From: an uncultured Gammaproteobacteria bacterium
GTDB lineage: Bacteria; Pseudomonadota; Gammaproteobacteria; Pseudomonadales; Azotimanducaceae
Assembly (NCBI GenBank): GCA_913045175.1
Contig: CAJWQG010000026.1
Span: 1 to 47,568, forward strand
Reading direction: 5' to 3'
DNA: 47,568 nucleotides
Shown in pieces: positions 40,197-47,568 of this stretch. Within the stretch, counting starts at the first letter, position 1. Every line of letters begins with the position of its first letter. The translations under genes were made by a program, and so were the position numbers. Below the pieces are notes generated by a model. It ran no database searches and had not been told where the DNA came from. It saw only the letters and a list, made by a program, of their open reading frames with translations.

Positions 40197-40811
40197 ATGA
40201 GTGAGAACGCTGATTTTTCGGACTACTTCAAACAGGGCATGGATTTCCTGTCTATGTCACAGCAACAGATGAACGATTGGTTCGAAGAAACATTTGTCCC
40301 GCCCGGGCAGCCGCCAACTATGGCCGCGATGTCTGGGTTAATGGGAAATACGCCGCATCTGGATAATCTCTTTGGTATGGATAAGAAGGTGGCTGCGTTC
40401 CTGGAGGCTGCCACAGCGTTAACCGCTGCCAATGCCGAATTGCAGGCGCTGATCAGTAGAAATTGGCTCGAAGCCTATCAACGTTTCAGCACAGGTGGTA
40501 ATGGCGCCACGACGTCGTTTGGCGATTCGGTCGATCAATGGTTCAACTACGCGAACGATGCCATGTTGCAACTACAGCGAACAACCGAGTTTCTCGAAGT
40601 ACAACGCAAATACATCAACGCCTCGACGGAGTATCGCAACCGATATCGGGAACTGATGGAGGTCTTTCAGGAAAAGAACAACATGCCGACTCGCACCGAG
40701 ATCGATGATCTGAGCCGCACGGTGTATGAATTAAAAAGAGAGCTAAGGTCTTTGAAACGGCAGATGTCTAGAAGCGCAGAGGCGATTGAGCAAGGTGACA
40801 GCGATGAGTGA
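40197..40811 (+). CDS. phaE: Class III polyhydroxyalkanoate synthase subunit PhaE
   Basis: From the ATG at 40197, preceded by AAGGGGAA, the 204-residue product is largely helical and shows PhaE features: QQQMNDWFEETF near the N-terminus, FLEVQRKYINASTEYRNRYRE in the conserved middle and a C-terminal coiled coil with TRTEIDDLSRTVYELKRELRSLKRQM, the signature region of the family. PhaE has no catalytic site; it binds PhaC and activates it at the granule surface. It is shorter than the roughly 360 residues of the best-known PhaE proteins, within the family range. The stop overlaps the phaC start (ATGAGTGA). Confidence 0.88.
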   Translation: MSENADFSDYFKQGMDFLSMSQQQMNDWFEETFVPPGQPPTMAAMSGLMGNTPHLDNLFGMDKKVAAFLEAATALTAANAELQALISRNWLEAYQRFSTGGNGATTSFGDSVDQWFNYANDAMLQLQRTTEFLEVQRKYINASTEYRNRYRELMEVFQEKNNMPTRTEIDDLSRTVYELKRELRSLKRQMSRSAEAIEQGDSDE

Positions 40812-41895
40812 ATTACAATTTAATCCTGCTGACGAATCGATACAGTATTGGGACAAGATACAACGAGGCATGAGCACCCTTTCAGTCCTTCGAGACGAAG
40901 ATGTTGTTATCGCCTCGACGCCTAAGGAAGTCGTTTACTGCAATGATAAAACGACGCTCTATCGTTACCAGCCAAGAGTCGAGCGCAGAGTTTCGACCCC
41001 TCTGTTAATTGTCTACAGTCAGGTCGGGCGTTACACGATGGTTGATCTACAACCGGACCGCTCTGTTGTCGGGAATCTTTTGGATAATGGCATCGACGTA
41101 TATCTAATTGACTGGGGAACCCCAAACCTCTCTGATCGCTGGATTCAATTCGATGACTACGTAGAAGAGTACCTTGGTGGCTACGTTGATTTTATTCGCA
41201 AGACCAATGAAGTCGATGATGTTTCACTGTTAGGTATATGCGAGGGTGGTGTTTTTACTACCTGTTATGCGGCCTTGAATCCGCAGAAAGTACGCAACCT
41301 GGCGCTTGCCGTTACACCCATCGATTTTCACGCCGATCAGGAAGACGACGCCCTTGAGCAGGGTTATTTGAACCGATGGGTGCGAAACCTGTCTCCAACA
41401 GAACTTGAAGACCTGATTGATTCTTTTGGTCAGATGCCAGGAGATATCACGGGCATGATCTTCCAGGAAATGACCCCGGTTAAATCACTGACCAAGTACA
41501 ACGTTGATTTGGCAGACAGCATATCCGGGAGTCGCGAGCAGGTACTGAACTTCTTACGGATGGAAAAGTGGCTGTCTGACCGGCCCCACCATCCGGGCGA
41601 AGCGGCGAAAACCTGGCTGATTGATCTCTACAAAAAGAATCAGCTGATCAATAAACAGTTTAGCGTTGACGGTCGCATCGTTGATCTGAGCGATCTGACT
41701 ATGCCGGTATTGAACATTTTCGCCAATAAGGACCACATTGTGCCGCCACCGACCAGCAAGGCGCTTGGTCATCATGTCGGCACTGAAGACTATAAGGAAC
41801 TCGCACTGGACGTTGGCCACATCGGCACGTTCGTCAGCAGAAAAGCGAACCAGCTTCTGACTGATACCCTCACTGAATGGTTAGCAGCACGTTAG
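40804..41895 (+). CDS. phaC: Class III polyhydroxyalkanoate synthase catalytic subunit PhaC
   Basis: The 363-residue protein (ATG at 40804, overlapping phaE by 8 bp) is the class III PhaC size. The lipase-like box LGICEGG carries the nucleophile C146, D310 is in FANKDHIVPP, and H339 is in DVGHIGTFVS. The family segments YLIDWGTPN and VNLLD-type helix (VVGNLLDNG) are present. It polymerises (R)-3-hydroxyacyl-CoA into storage polyester as a complex with PhaE. Class III enzymes usually prefer short-chain monomers such as 3-hydroxybutyryl-CoA. No phaA or phaB genes are in the window. Confidence 0.96.
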   Translation: MSELQFNPADESIQYWDKIQRGMSTLSVLRDEDVVIASTPKEVVYCNDKTTLYRYQPRVERRVSTPLLIVYSQVGRYTMVDLQPDRSVVGNLLDNGIDVYLIDWGTPNLSDRWIQFDDYVEEYLGGYVDFIRKTNEVDDVSLLGICEGGVFTTCYAALNPQKVRNLALAVTPIDFHADQEDDALEQGYLNRWVRNLSPTELEDLIDSFGQMPGDITGMIFQEMTPVKSLTKYNVDLADSISGSREQVLNFLRMEKWLSDRPHHPGEAAKTWLIDLYKKNQLINKQFSVDGRIVDLSDLTMPVLNIFANKDHIVPPPTSKALGHHVGTEDYKELALDVGHIGTFVSRKANQLLTDTLTEWLAAR

Positions 41896-41912
41896 GATTC
41901 AAGGAGAAACCT

Positions 41913-43511
41913 ATGAGTAAAGAATTATCCCCACAACAGGCAATCGACAAGATTCGTCCCAGAGATACCGTGTGCACTACCGGTTTCGTTGGTACGGGAA
42001 CGCCGGAGGAATTGATTCGAGCCCTCGAGCGTCGCTTTCTGAAGACAGGTGCGCCGTTTGACCTGTCATTGGTATTCGCAGCCGCTCCGGGTGACGGTGT
42101 CGATCAAGGTGTCAACCGACTGGCTCATCCCGGCCTGCTCAAACGCATCGTTGGTGGACACTGGGCGCTGGTTCCTAAACTCGGCGAGCTGGCGGTAAAT
42201 AACAAGGTAGAGGCGTACAACCTGCCCCTCGGTGTGATGTCCGAATTGTTTCGGGAAATTGCCGGCCAGCGCTGTGGGGTGCTTACCAAGATTGGTCTTG
42301 GGACCTTTGTAGACCCAAGACAACAGGGAGGTAAATTAAATCGCAGCACCTGGGAAGATTTGGTCGAGGTGGTAGAGGTGCACGGCGAGGAATGGTTACT
42401 CTATAAGACATTCCCGATCGACGTGGCGTTCATTCGTGGCACCACTGCTGATGCCAACGGCAATATTTCCATGGAGAACGAAGCGCTAACGCTGGACAAT
42501 CTTGCCATCGCAACGGCCGCCAGGAACTCAGGTGGCATTGTCATCGCCCAGGTAGAACAGACGGTGAATACACCCCTGTCTCCCCGCGACGTAGAGGTGC
42601 CGGGAATCCTGGTCGACCACGTCGTCGTGGCGCAAGCAGATAACCATCGTCAAACCTGGGCAACCGATTTTAACCCTGCGTTTGCGGGGCAAAGTCGGGT
42701 AGCAGTCGAGTCCGCTAAACCCATGGAGCTGGATGAACGTAAAGTTATCGCGCGTCGAGCAGCAATGGAGCTGGTTGAGACAGGTGGCGTAGTAAATCTG
42801 GGTATTGGAATGCCTGAAGGTGTTTCAAAGGTCGCCGCTGAAGAAGGCTTCATCGACGAGGTTAACCTGACCGCTGAACCTGGTGTTATCGGCGGGATGC
42901 CGCAAGGAGGTCTCGACTTTGGCGCAGCGATCAATCACCACGCTTTGTTAAACCAGAACCAACAGTTCGATTTCTATGATGGAGGTGGTCTGGATCTGGC
43001 CATACTCGGCATGGCACAGGTAGATCAGCACGGCCACGTTAACGTGAGCAAGTTCGGTAAACGACTTGCCGGTGCAGGTGGTTTTATCAATATCTCTCAG
43101 ACGGCGAAGCGTCTGGTATTCGTTGGCACATTTACCGCAGGTGGGCTAAAGACGGATATCAGTGACGGTAAAGTCAACATTCTTAAAGAAGGCGCTGTTG
43201 CCAAGTTCATTCAAGACGTGGAGCAGATCACATTCAACGCCAGGGTTGCTGCAGGAAATTCTCAGCCGGTACTGTACATTACGGAACGCTGCGTATTTGA
43301 GCTCACCGCCAGTGGGATTCGTCTCAAAGAAGTTGCGCCGGGTATCGATATCACTACTCAGATTCTAGACCTTCTGCCATTTTCTGTGATCGTGGATGAT
43401 GTTGCGGTGATGGATGAGCGTATTTTCGCAGATGCTCCCATGGGTCTGCGGGAGAAGGACGAGTTCACAAGCCATCTGGAGACCGTACTCAGTGATAGGT
43501 TGGTGGCTTAG
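41913..43511 (+). CDS. Acyl CoA:acetate/propionate CoA-transferase (Pct/YdiF-like, family I)
   Basis: From the ATG at 41913, with AAGGAGAA 4-5 nt upstream, the 532-residue product combines both halves of a family I CoA-transferase. It contains GFVGTGTPEELIRALERRF, ADANGNISMENEAL, VVNLGIGMPEGVSKVAAEEG and the active-site Glu E322 in TAEPGVIGGMPQGG. Such enzymes move CoA between short-chain acids in the cytosol (propionate, acetate, lactate, 3-ketoacids). Directly after phaC (17 bp), it probably activates hydroxyacids or short acids to CoA thioesters for polymer synthesis, or recovers them on breakdown (inference). Confidence 0.9.
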   Translation: MSKELSPQQAIDKIRPRDTVCTTGFVGTGTPEELIRALERRFLKTGAPFDLSLVFAAAPGDGVDQGVNRLAHPGLLKRIVGGHWALVPKLGELAVNNKVEAYNLPLGVMSELFREIAGQRCGVLTKIGLGTFVDPRQQGGKLNRSTWEDLVEVVEVHGEEWLLYKTFPIDVAFIRGTTADANGNISMENEALTLDNLAIATAARNSGGIVIAQVEQTVNTPLSPRDVEVPGILVDHVVVAQADNHRQTWATDFNPAFAGQSRVAVESAKPMELDERKVIARRAAMELVETGGVVNLGIGMPEGVSKVAAEEGFIDEVNLTAEPGVIGGMPQGGLDFGAAINHHALLNQNQQFDFYDGGGLDLAILGMAQVDQHGHVNVSKFGKRLAGAGGFINISQTAKRLVFVGTFTAGGLKTDISDGKVNILKEGAVAKFIQDVEQITFNARVAAGNSQPVLYITERCVFELTASGIRLKEVAPGIDITTQILDLLPFSVIVDDVAVMDERIFADAPMGLREKDEFTSHLETVLSDRLVA

Positions 43512-43522
43512 GCACGGTTTAA

Positions 43523-44452
43523 ATGCTTGATCCTCAGGTCAAGAAGATTGTCGATGCAATAAATCAGAGCGGCAGCCCTGAATACTGTGATATGTCGGTC
43601 GAGGAAGCTCGGCAGGCGCACAATGAAAAAGCTTCCTTGCTTGGAGAACCATTCGTCGATATGTGCTCGGTTACCGACATATCCATTCCTGGTGATGCGG
43701 GCCCCATAACGACAAGACTATATCAACCATGTGCCGAACCGGCCGCCTGCATTATTTTTTATCACGGTGGTGGGCACGTTATTGGCAGCCTGGATTCTTA
43801 CGACACGCTCTGCAGGCAGTTGGCACATCAATCGGGCTGCATGCTGTCGTCTGTCGACTATCGGTTAGCACCTGAACATCGATTTCCGCCGGCAGTCGAC
43901 GATGCGTTTGCAGCGTTTTGCTGGTTCGTTGAGCACGGTCACGAAGTGGGTGCGAATGCAAATCGCCTGATCATCGCTGGTGATAGTGCTGGCGGCAACC
44001 TGGCAGCGGTAGTCGCGATACTGGCACGCGATGCAGATTTACCTTGCGCCTTGCATCAACTGTTAGTTTATCCTGCAACCGCAGCTTACCCCGATAGCGC
44101 TTCGCAGCTTGAATTCGCCGCAGACCACGTGCTGACGATACGTCTGATACTTTGGTTTCATCAACACTATCTCGACTATCAGGATCACACTGATGTCCGT
44201 TGGGGGCCGTTGCTCACAGAAGACCTGACCAATCTCCCGTCCGCGACACTAATCCTGGCGGAATGCGACCCGCTGCGTGATGAGGGTATTGCCTACGCCA
44301 GGAGGCTCGCCGAGGCCGGGAACGACACGACGCTGAAAGTGTTTTCAGGAACGACTCATCCGTTCTTTTCGTGGTCCGGTGCGGTCGACAAGGCCCGCGA
44401 CGCTGTTACGTTTGCGTCGCAGCAAATCCGGATGGCTACCCAAAGACCTTAG
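43523..44452 (+). CDS. Alpha/beta-hydrolase, HSL-type esterase
   Basis: The 309-residue enzyme belongs to the hormone-sensitive-lipase esterase family: HGGG oxyanion motif (81-84), GDSAGG with S155, a catalytic Asp region LAECDPLRDEG and the His in TTHPFFSW. YRLAPEHRFPPAVDD is the conserved family stretch. It hydrolyses short acyl esters in the cytosol. It starts 11 bp after the CoA-transferase stop and probably ends the PHA operon, where it might cleave oligomers or acyl esters (inference). Its last 4 bases overlap the convergent ThDP-enzyme gene. Confidence 0.9.
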   Translation: MLDPQVKKIVDAINQSGSPEYCDMSVEEARQAHNEKASLLGEPFVDMCSVTDISIPGDAGPITTRLYQPCAEPAACIIFYHGGGHVIGSLDSYDTLCRQLAHQSGCMLSSVDYRLAPEHRFPPAVDDAFAAFCWFVEHGHEVGANANRLIIAGDSAGGNLAAVVAILARDADLPCALHQLLVYPATAAYPDSASQLEFAADHVLTIRLILWFHQHYLDYQDHTDVRWGPLLTEDLTNLPSATLILAECDPLRDEGIAYARRLAEAGNDTTLKVFSGTTHPFFSWSGAVDKARDAVTFASQQIRMATQRP

Positions 44453-46101
44453 ATAGGCTGATTTATCTCACCCAGCTTTTCACTAAGTAACTGGTTTTCA
44501 CGGTAGTCGATGGGGATGACCACAAGACTAGGTCCTTCCTCGTTCAATGCACTGGAAAGTATTTGCTTCAACTTATTGCTGTCGTCGCAGATATGCGCAT
44601 GCCACCCGAAGCTCTTTGCCAGAGTTTGCCAGTCGGGGTTTCCGAAACTGAGATCAGTATGACGACCATAGGCATTGTCCTGTTTCCAGGAAATAAGCCC
44701 ATAGCCGTGATCATCCCAAACAAGTACCGTGATGTTGCTGTCGAGTCGACGTGCCGTTTCCATCTCCTGGATGTTCATAAGAAATCCACCGTCGCCCATT
44801 ACCGCGAGGATCCGACGATTGGGATAGACCAGGTTGGCGGCGATGGCACCCGGCAACGCAAATCCCATGGAGCAATATCCATTGGGGATTAGACAAGTAT
44901 TAGGTTCATGGCAATGATAGTGCCTTGCCACCCACATCTTGTGGGCACCTACGTCGGATAACAGAATATCCTCCGGACCCATCACTGCGCGCGCATCCCA
45001 AATCGCTTTTTGCGGACGAATCGACCCCTGCGTCTCATCCTCACTGTATGCTTCCAGATCGTTGCTAATAAGGTGCCTGACTTCCTGCTGTTTTGTCAGA
45101 TCGAATGATAATTCTGGTGTCTCTTTGACCCGCTGCGACAGCTGATCGAGCATTGATCCCAGATCACCGACCAGTTCCACCTCGGGATGAAAATATCGAT
45201 CAATCTCGCCAGGCTGAAAGTCTGCGTGAATGATGCGTTTGTCGCGCTGTGGGTTCCATAGCTGCGGTTGGTATTCCACCATATCGAACCCCAGTGCGAT
45301 CACCAGGTCTGCATCGTCCATCGCCAGGTTTGGGAAATCTTTTGCGCCGAGACCGACGGTATAAAGGCAGTAATCTTTATCCATATCGACGCAGCCTTTT
45401 GCCATAAAGGTACTGATGACGCCGATACCGGTTAGTTCGCAAAATGTCCGGAGAGACTGGCTGGCACGTTTTCGAATACAACCGTTGCCGGCAAGGATGA
45501 TCGGGCGCCTCGCATTTTTTAACAAATCAAAAGCCTGATTGATGACATCGTTACCGGGAACTGCCTGTCGGAACCGTCGAGGTACGATGGGTTGCTCAGT
45601 AGTTGCTTGCGCCGCAATGTCCTCGGGCAACTCAATATGGACCGCCCCGGGCTTCTCTCGGCGCGCAAGTCGAACGGCCTTTCTAACGATCTCCGGTATC
45701 GTGTCCCCATTACGAATTGAGATTCCCCACTTGGTAACCGGTTCGAACATGCCGACGACATCCATTACCTGGTGCGACTCTTTGTGTAACCGTTCCGTCG
45801 AACCCTGTCCTGTCAGCACGAGCATCGGTGCATGATCCATATTGGCATCGGCTACGCCGGTGATAAGGTTTGATGCCCCTGGTCCTAACGTTCCGAGACA
45901 ACCAGCAGGATTCCCGGTCAGTCGCCCGTAGACTTCTGCCATGAAAGCGGCACCCTGTTCATGGCGCGTCAGGACGAACTGGATCTTGCGGCTGTTCGAG
46001 AGGGACATCATGAACTCCGCGTTCTCCTCACCGGGTACGCCAAAAATGTACTCTATGCCTTCTTCTTCCAGGCATTTCACAAACAGGTCAGCGGCTTTCA
46101 T
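44449..46101 (-). CDS. Thiamine-diphosphate enzyme, acetolactate synthase-like
   Basis: From the ATG at 46101 the 550-residue product is a typical three-domain ThDP protein. The N-terminal pyrimidine-binding domain has the activating Glu in LTRHEQGAAFMAEVYGR (E48) and GTLGPGASNLITGVADA. The central Rossmann-like domain has RRPIILAGNGC. The C-terminal domain has the diphosphate motif MGDGGFLMN. After it the motif's usual Asn pair reads DD (VLVWDDHGYG). Acetolactate-synthase-like proteins decarboxylate pyruvate or other 2-ketoacids and ligate the product. No small regulatory subunit is present, so a catabolic or other 2-ketoacid role is possible. It follows phaR by 4 bp in the same direction; the upstream frame extension is phaR sequence. 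Confidence 0.88.
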   Translation of the reverse strand: MKAADLFVKCLEEEGIEYIFGVPGEENAEFMMSLSNSRKIQFVLTRHEQGAAFMAEVYGRLTGNPAGCLGTLGPGASNLITGVADANMDHAPMLVLTGQGSTERLHKESHQVMDVVGMFEPVTKWGISIRNGDTIPEIVRKAVRLARREKPGAVHIELPEDIAAQATTEQPIVPRRFRQAVPGNDVINQAFDLLKNARRPIILAGNGCIRKRASQSLRTFCELTGIGVISTFMAKGCVDMDKDYCLYTVGLGAKDFPNLAMDDADLVIALGFDMVEYQPQLWNPQRDKRIIHADFQPGEIDRYFHPEVELVGDLGSMLDQLSQRVKETPELSFDLTKQQEVRHLISNDLEAYSEDETQGSIRPQKAIWDARAVMGPEDILLSDVGAHKMWVARHYHCHEPNTCLIPNGYCSMGFALPGAIAANLVYPNRRILAVMGDGGFLMNIQEMETARRLDSNITVLVWDDHGYGLISWKQDNAYGRHTDLSFGNPDWQTLAKSFGWHAHICDDSNKLKQILSSALNEEGPSLVVIPIDYRENQLLSEKLGEINQPI

Positions 46102-46105
46102 TACT

Positions 46106-46585
46106 TCAGTCTTCGTCCTTTTGCTTGTTTGGGTCTTCTTTGTTTGGGGATTCCTTGTTTGGGGATTCCCAGGTTGAGTTTTGCCCGCCGGCTGAGGCCC
46201 ACATGTCCATGGCCTGTCGCATAGCATTCATCGGGTTGAGGTTGGTCAGGTTTCGCATTTGTTCTCGATACTGATCCTGATGTTCCAGGAAGAGCAGCAT
46301 GCTTTGCTCGATGTAGCTTGATACAAAACGACCAAAACGTTGGTCGTAAAAGCGAATGATTTGCTCGATGGCTCTATTGGTCAACACGGCCTCGTGCCCC
46401 TCTTCCTCCTGTTCCGACAGAATCTGTAGCAGAACTGCTCGGGTAATATCCTTACCATCGCTCGACTCAATTACCTGAATGCTGTCACCGCAGAGCAAAG
46501 ACTGACGTACGTCATCAATCGTGACGTACTTACTGTTGTCGAGGTCGTAAAGTCTGCGATTTGGATATTTCTTATAGTTTCTCAT
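46106..46585 (-). CDS. phaR: Polyhydroxyalkanoate synthesis repressor PhaR
   Basis: The 159-residue protein begins with the PHB accumulation regulator DNA-binding domain: MRNYKKYPNRRLYDLDNSKY, TIDDVRQSLLCG and ITRAVLLQIL. A second helical region (AIEQIIRFYDQRFGRFVSSYIEQS) follows. PhaR represses phasin and its own gene, and leaves DNA when it binds nascent PHA granules. The C-terminus carries three 5-residue repeats (ESPNKESPNKEDPNK), coded by a 15-bp tandem repeat at 46125-46169. It is divergent from the phasin gene across an AT-rich region with TGCA-rich motifs, the expected place for its operators. Confidence 0.94.
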   Translation of the reverse strand: MRNYKKYPNRRLYDLDNSKYVTIDDVRQSLLCGDSIQVIESSDGKDITRAVLLQILSEQEEEGHEAVLTNRAIEQIIRFYDQRFGRFVSSYIEQSMLLFLEHQDQYREQMRNLTNLNPMNAMRQAMDMWASAGGQNSTWESPNKESPNKEDPNKQKDED

Positions 46586-46600
46586 GGTATCAAACCAGGA

Positions 46601-46628
46601 TGATGCATTGCAGTATCAATTGTGCATT
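46601..46628 (-). promoter_or_regulatory. Candidate PhaR operator before phaR
   Basis: TGATGCATTGCA (46601-46612) and TTGTGCATT (46620-46628) resemble the repeated motif in front of the phasin gene. They lie 16-43 bp upstream of the phaR start, consistent with self-repression, a known property of PhaR in other bacteria. The binding itself is inferred. Confidence 0.45.
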
Positions 46629-46753
46629 CTTTACAGGTTCTTGTCCAAGAATAGGGCAATATTTAAAGATGTTTAATTGTGGTGCAACAATATATAAAAA
46701 TGTTTATATTCAGATAGATGTAGATTATTAATGCATTGTATTAAAAATATTAT

Positions 46754-46821
46754 GTTGCAGTGCAATAATATGTTGACATGTCGATTGTGCAATGCAACAA
46801 TGGCTCCACTTGTGCAATGCA
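46754..46821 (+). promoter_or_regulatory. Phasin promoter overlaid by repeated PhaR-like motifs
   Basis: TTGACA (46773-46778), 17 bp, then AACAAT (46796-46801) make a good sigma-70 promoter. TTGTGCAATGCA occurs exactly twice, at 46785-46796 inside the promoter spacer and at 46810-46821 just downstream. A related TTGCAGTGCAA lies upstream at 46754-46764. The two exact copies are 25 bp apart. A repressor on them would block polymerase directly; PhaR, coded divergently, is the obvious candidate. Confidence 0.65.
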
Positions 46822-46840
46822 GCAAAAAGAGGAAACTGCA

Positions 46841-47176
46841 ATGATGTCTTTCGAAAATAACATGAAACTAGGTCAGGAACTGTATGAGCTGAATAGTGTG
46901 ACCATGAAGAAGCTCATGGAACTTGATGCTGACTCGTTTACCAAGCTGATGGAGATGAATAAGAGCTTTGGTGAAGGTATTCCGGAAATGAAAGGCCTGG
47001 TTGCATTCATGGATATGCAACGCGAATACGGAAAGGCACTTTGGGATGACAGTCAGGAAGCCATGAAGACCAAGAGTGAAATCATCCGTGATGCGTTCGA
47101 ACAGGCAGGTGAAATAATGGTAGAGGCGTCATCGACGACTCCGCCCAAGAAAGAAACAGCAAAGAAAGCCGCCTAG
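46841..47176 (+). CDS. phaP: Phasin family granule-associated protein
   Basis: From ATG ATG at 46841 (AGAGGAAA about 8 nt upstream) the product is 111 residues: an amphipathic helical body (MSFENNMKLGQELYELNSVT, KLMELDADSFTKLMEMNKSF, MDMQREYGKALWDD) and a Lys/Ala/Pro-rich tail (TPPKKETAKKAA), typical of small phasins. It would coat PHA granules. A frame opening at 46778 would translate the operator region and is not credible. The gene is divergent from phaR and under its probable control. Confidence 0.85.
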   Translation: MMSFENNMKLGQELYELNSVTMKKLMELDADSFTKLMEMNKSFGEGIPEMKGLVAFMDMQREYGKALWDDSQEAMKTKSEIIRDAFEQAGEIMVEASSTTPPKKETAKKAA

Positions 47177-47195
47177 GCGCTAACCTTTCCCCCTC

Positions 47196-47262
47196 GGGGC
47201 CGCCAGGCCCCACCCCCTCGATATTAACCGCCCGCGTCGGAGACGACAGGGCGGTTAATATC
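47196..47262 (+). terminator. Two hairpins after the phasin gene
   Basis: GGGGCC (47196-47201), GCCA, GGCCCC (47206-47211) is a short GC stem. It is followed by a perfect 14-bp stem, GATATTAACCGCCC (47220-47233) with GGGCGGTTAATATC (47249-47262), whose 15-nt loop can pair again (CGTC/GACG). No clear T run follows, so it may be a factor-dependent terminator or a stabilising 3' structure. Confidence 0.5.
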
Positions 47263-47361
47263 ACTTTGTCGCCAACGATATTAAGAAGCAGCACCAGGTG
47301 TTACGTAACGCAATGCCCGTACGCAGGGGATCAGCGAAGATAATCGAGTGTTTGTTCGCGG

Positions 47362-47382
47362 TCCTTAAAGATCCTTTAAGGA
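47362..47382. promoter_or_regulatory. Perfect 9-bp palindrome before the last gene
   Basis: TCCTTAAAG (47362-47370), ATC, CTTTAAGGA (47374-47382) is a perfect inverted repeat about 95 bp before the start at 47477. It could be an operator or a small hairpin. The rest of 47263-47476 holds TTGACC at about 47406 but no convincing -10. Confidence 0.3.
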
Positions 47383-47476
47383 GTCGTCTGATTCTTAATA
47401 CAGGCTTGACCAAGGATTTAACGACAAGTGCTAGATTATTAACATCACCACTCTAGCCAGACGTTTTGAGGTTCTG

Positions 47477-47568
47477 ATGCGTATATCCGCCTACATGCGC
47501 CACTTGTTCATGGGTTCGGATGAATACAAAGAAAAGAACGGAGAGTTCTCCGTAAACTCCATGACGGG
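47477..47568 (+). CDS. Start of an unidentified gene cut by the window edge
   Basis: An ATG at 47477, with GAGG about 6 nt upstream, opens a frame that stays open for 30 codons to the end of the window (MRISAYMRHLFMGSDEYKEK ...). The N-terminus shows no signal peptide. Too little is present for identification. Confidence 0.5.
   Translation, partial: MRISAYMRHLFMGSDEYKEKNGEFSVNSMT

Noticed and set aside
44449-46227. A 42-residue N-terminal extension of the ThDP enzyme, rich in Pro, Gln, Thr and Lys
   Set aside because: It is the tandem-repeat end of phaR read in another frame; family proteins begin at the Met at 46101.
46778-46840. Upstream start for the phasin at 46778
   Set aside because: It would translate the promoter and both operator-like motifs; the ribosome-binding site points to 46841.

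Overview
The window looks like chromosomal DNA of a Gram-negative proteobacterium, most likely gammaproteobacterial and probably aquatic. Support comes from an LpxR-type outer-membrane lipid A deacylase, a TonB-domain protein, a GcvR-like double-ACT protein, SurE, an aa3-type oxidase and a class III (PhaC-PhaE) polyhydroxyalkanoate synthase with PhaR and a phasin. I cannot name the genus from sequence alone. I found no tRNA, rRNA, CRISPR array or intact transposase.

Layout. 1-5042 (minus): the start of a cytochrome c oxidase operon (ctaC with two extra haem-c domains, then ctaD cut by the window edge), followed by an LpxR-family protein, a small charged periplasmic protein and an exported double-VOC protein. 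5216-12924: a TPR/TonB-domain protein, a broken membrane spermidine-synthase-like gene, an HMG-CoA-lyase-like enzyme, surE, a SCO1-like copper chaperone, and the remains of a second (ba3-like) oxidase operon behind an FNR/DNR-type box. 13058-16325: a globin whose start region is damaged, a flavin hydroxylase-like protein plus a VOC dioxygenase-like protein, and an Ldh2-family dehydrogenase. 16341-19782: two diverged copies of an unfamiliar intergenic repeat, in opposite orientation, bracket a damaged exported-protein gene, a thioesterase, a CBS protein, a GcvR-like protein and a lipoprotein.

19812-38906 is a catabolic and accessory region. Leftward it encodes an enolase-superfamily enzyme, a serine hydrolase, a sulfatase, a PhyH oxygenase, a gluconate-2-dehydrogenase-subunit-3-like protein and a GMC oxidoreductase. 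Rightward it encodes a CoA transferase, a SnoaL-like protein, a second serine hydrolase, a solute-binding protein and broken genes. Then come two further PhyH proteins, a class II aldolase and a patatin, all leftward. 39062-47176 is a PHA locus: alcohol dehydrogenase, phaE, phaC, a propionate-CoA-transferase-like enzyme and an esterase, facing phaR with a ThDP enzyme. A divergent phasin gene carries repeated TTGTGCAATGCA motifs that look like PhaR operators.

Two themes stand out. First, gene decay is frequent: at least five loci are broken by in-frame stops, homopolymer frameshifts or truncation. Second, several uncharacterised repeats occur between genes: the inverted repeat pair, a covarying hairpin family, and duplicated gene ends. 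Assembly error at homopolymers cannot be excluded for some frameshifts, but nonsense codons, a lost CuA cysteine and a truncated subunit I argue that part of the decay is real.
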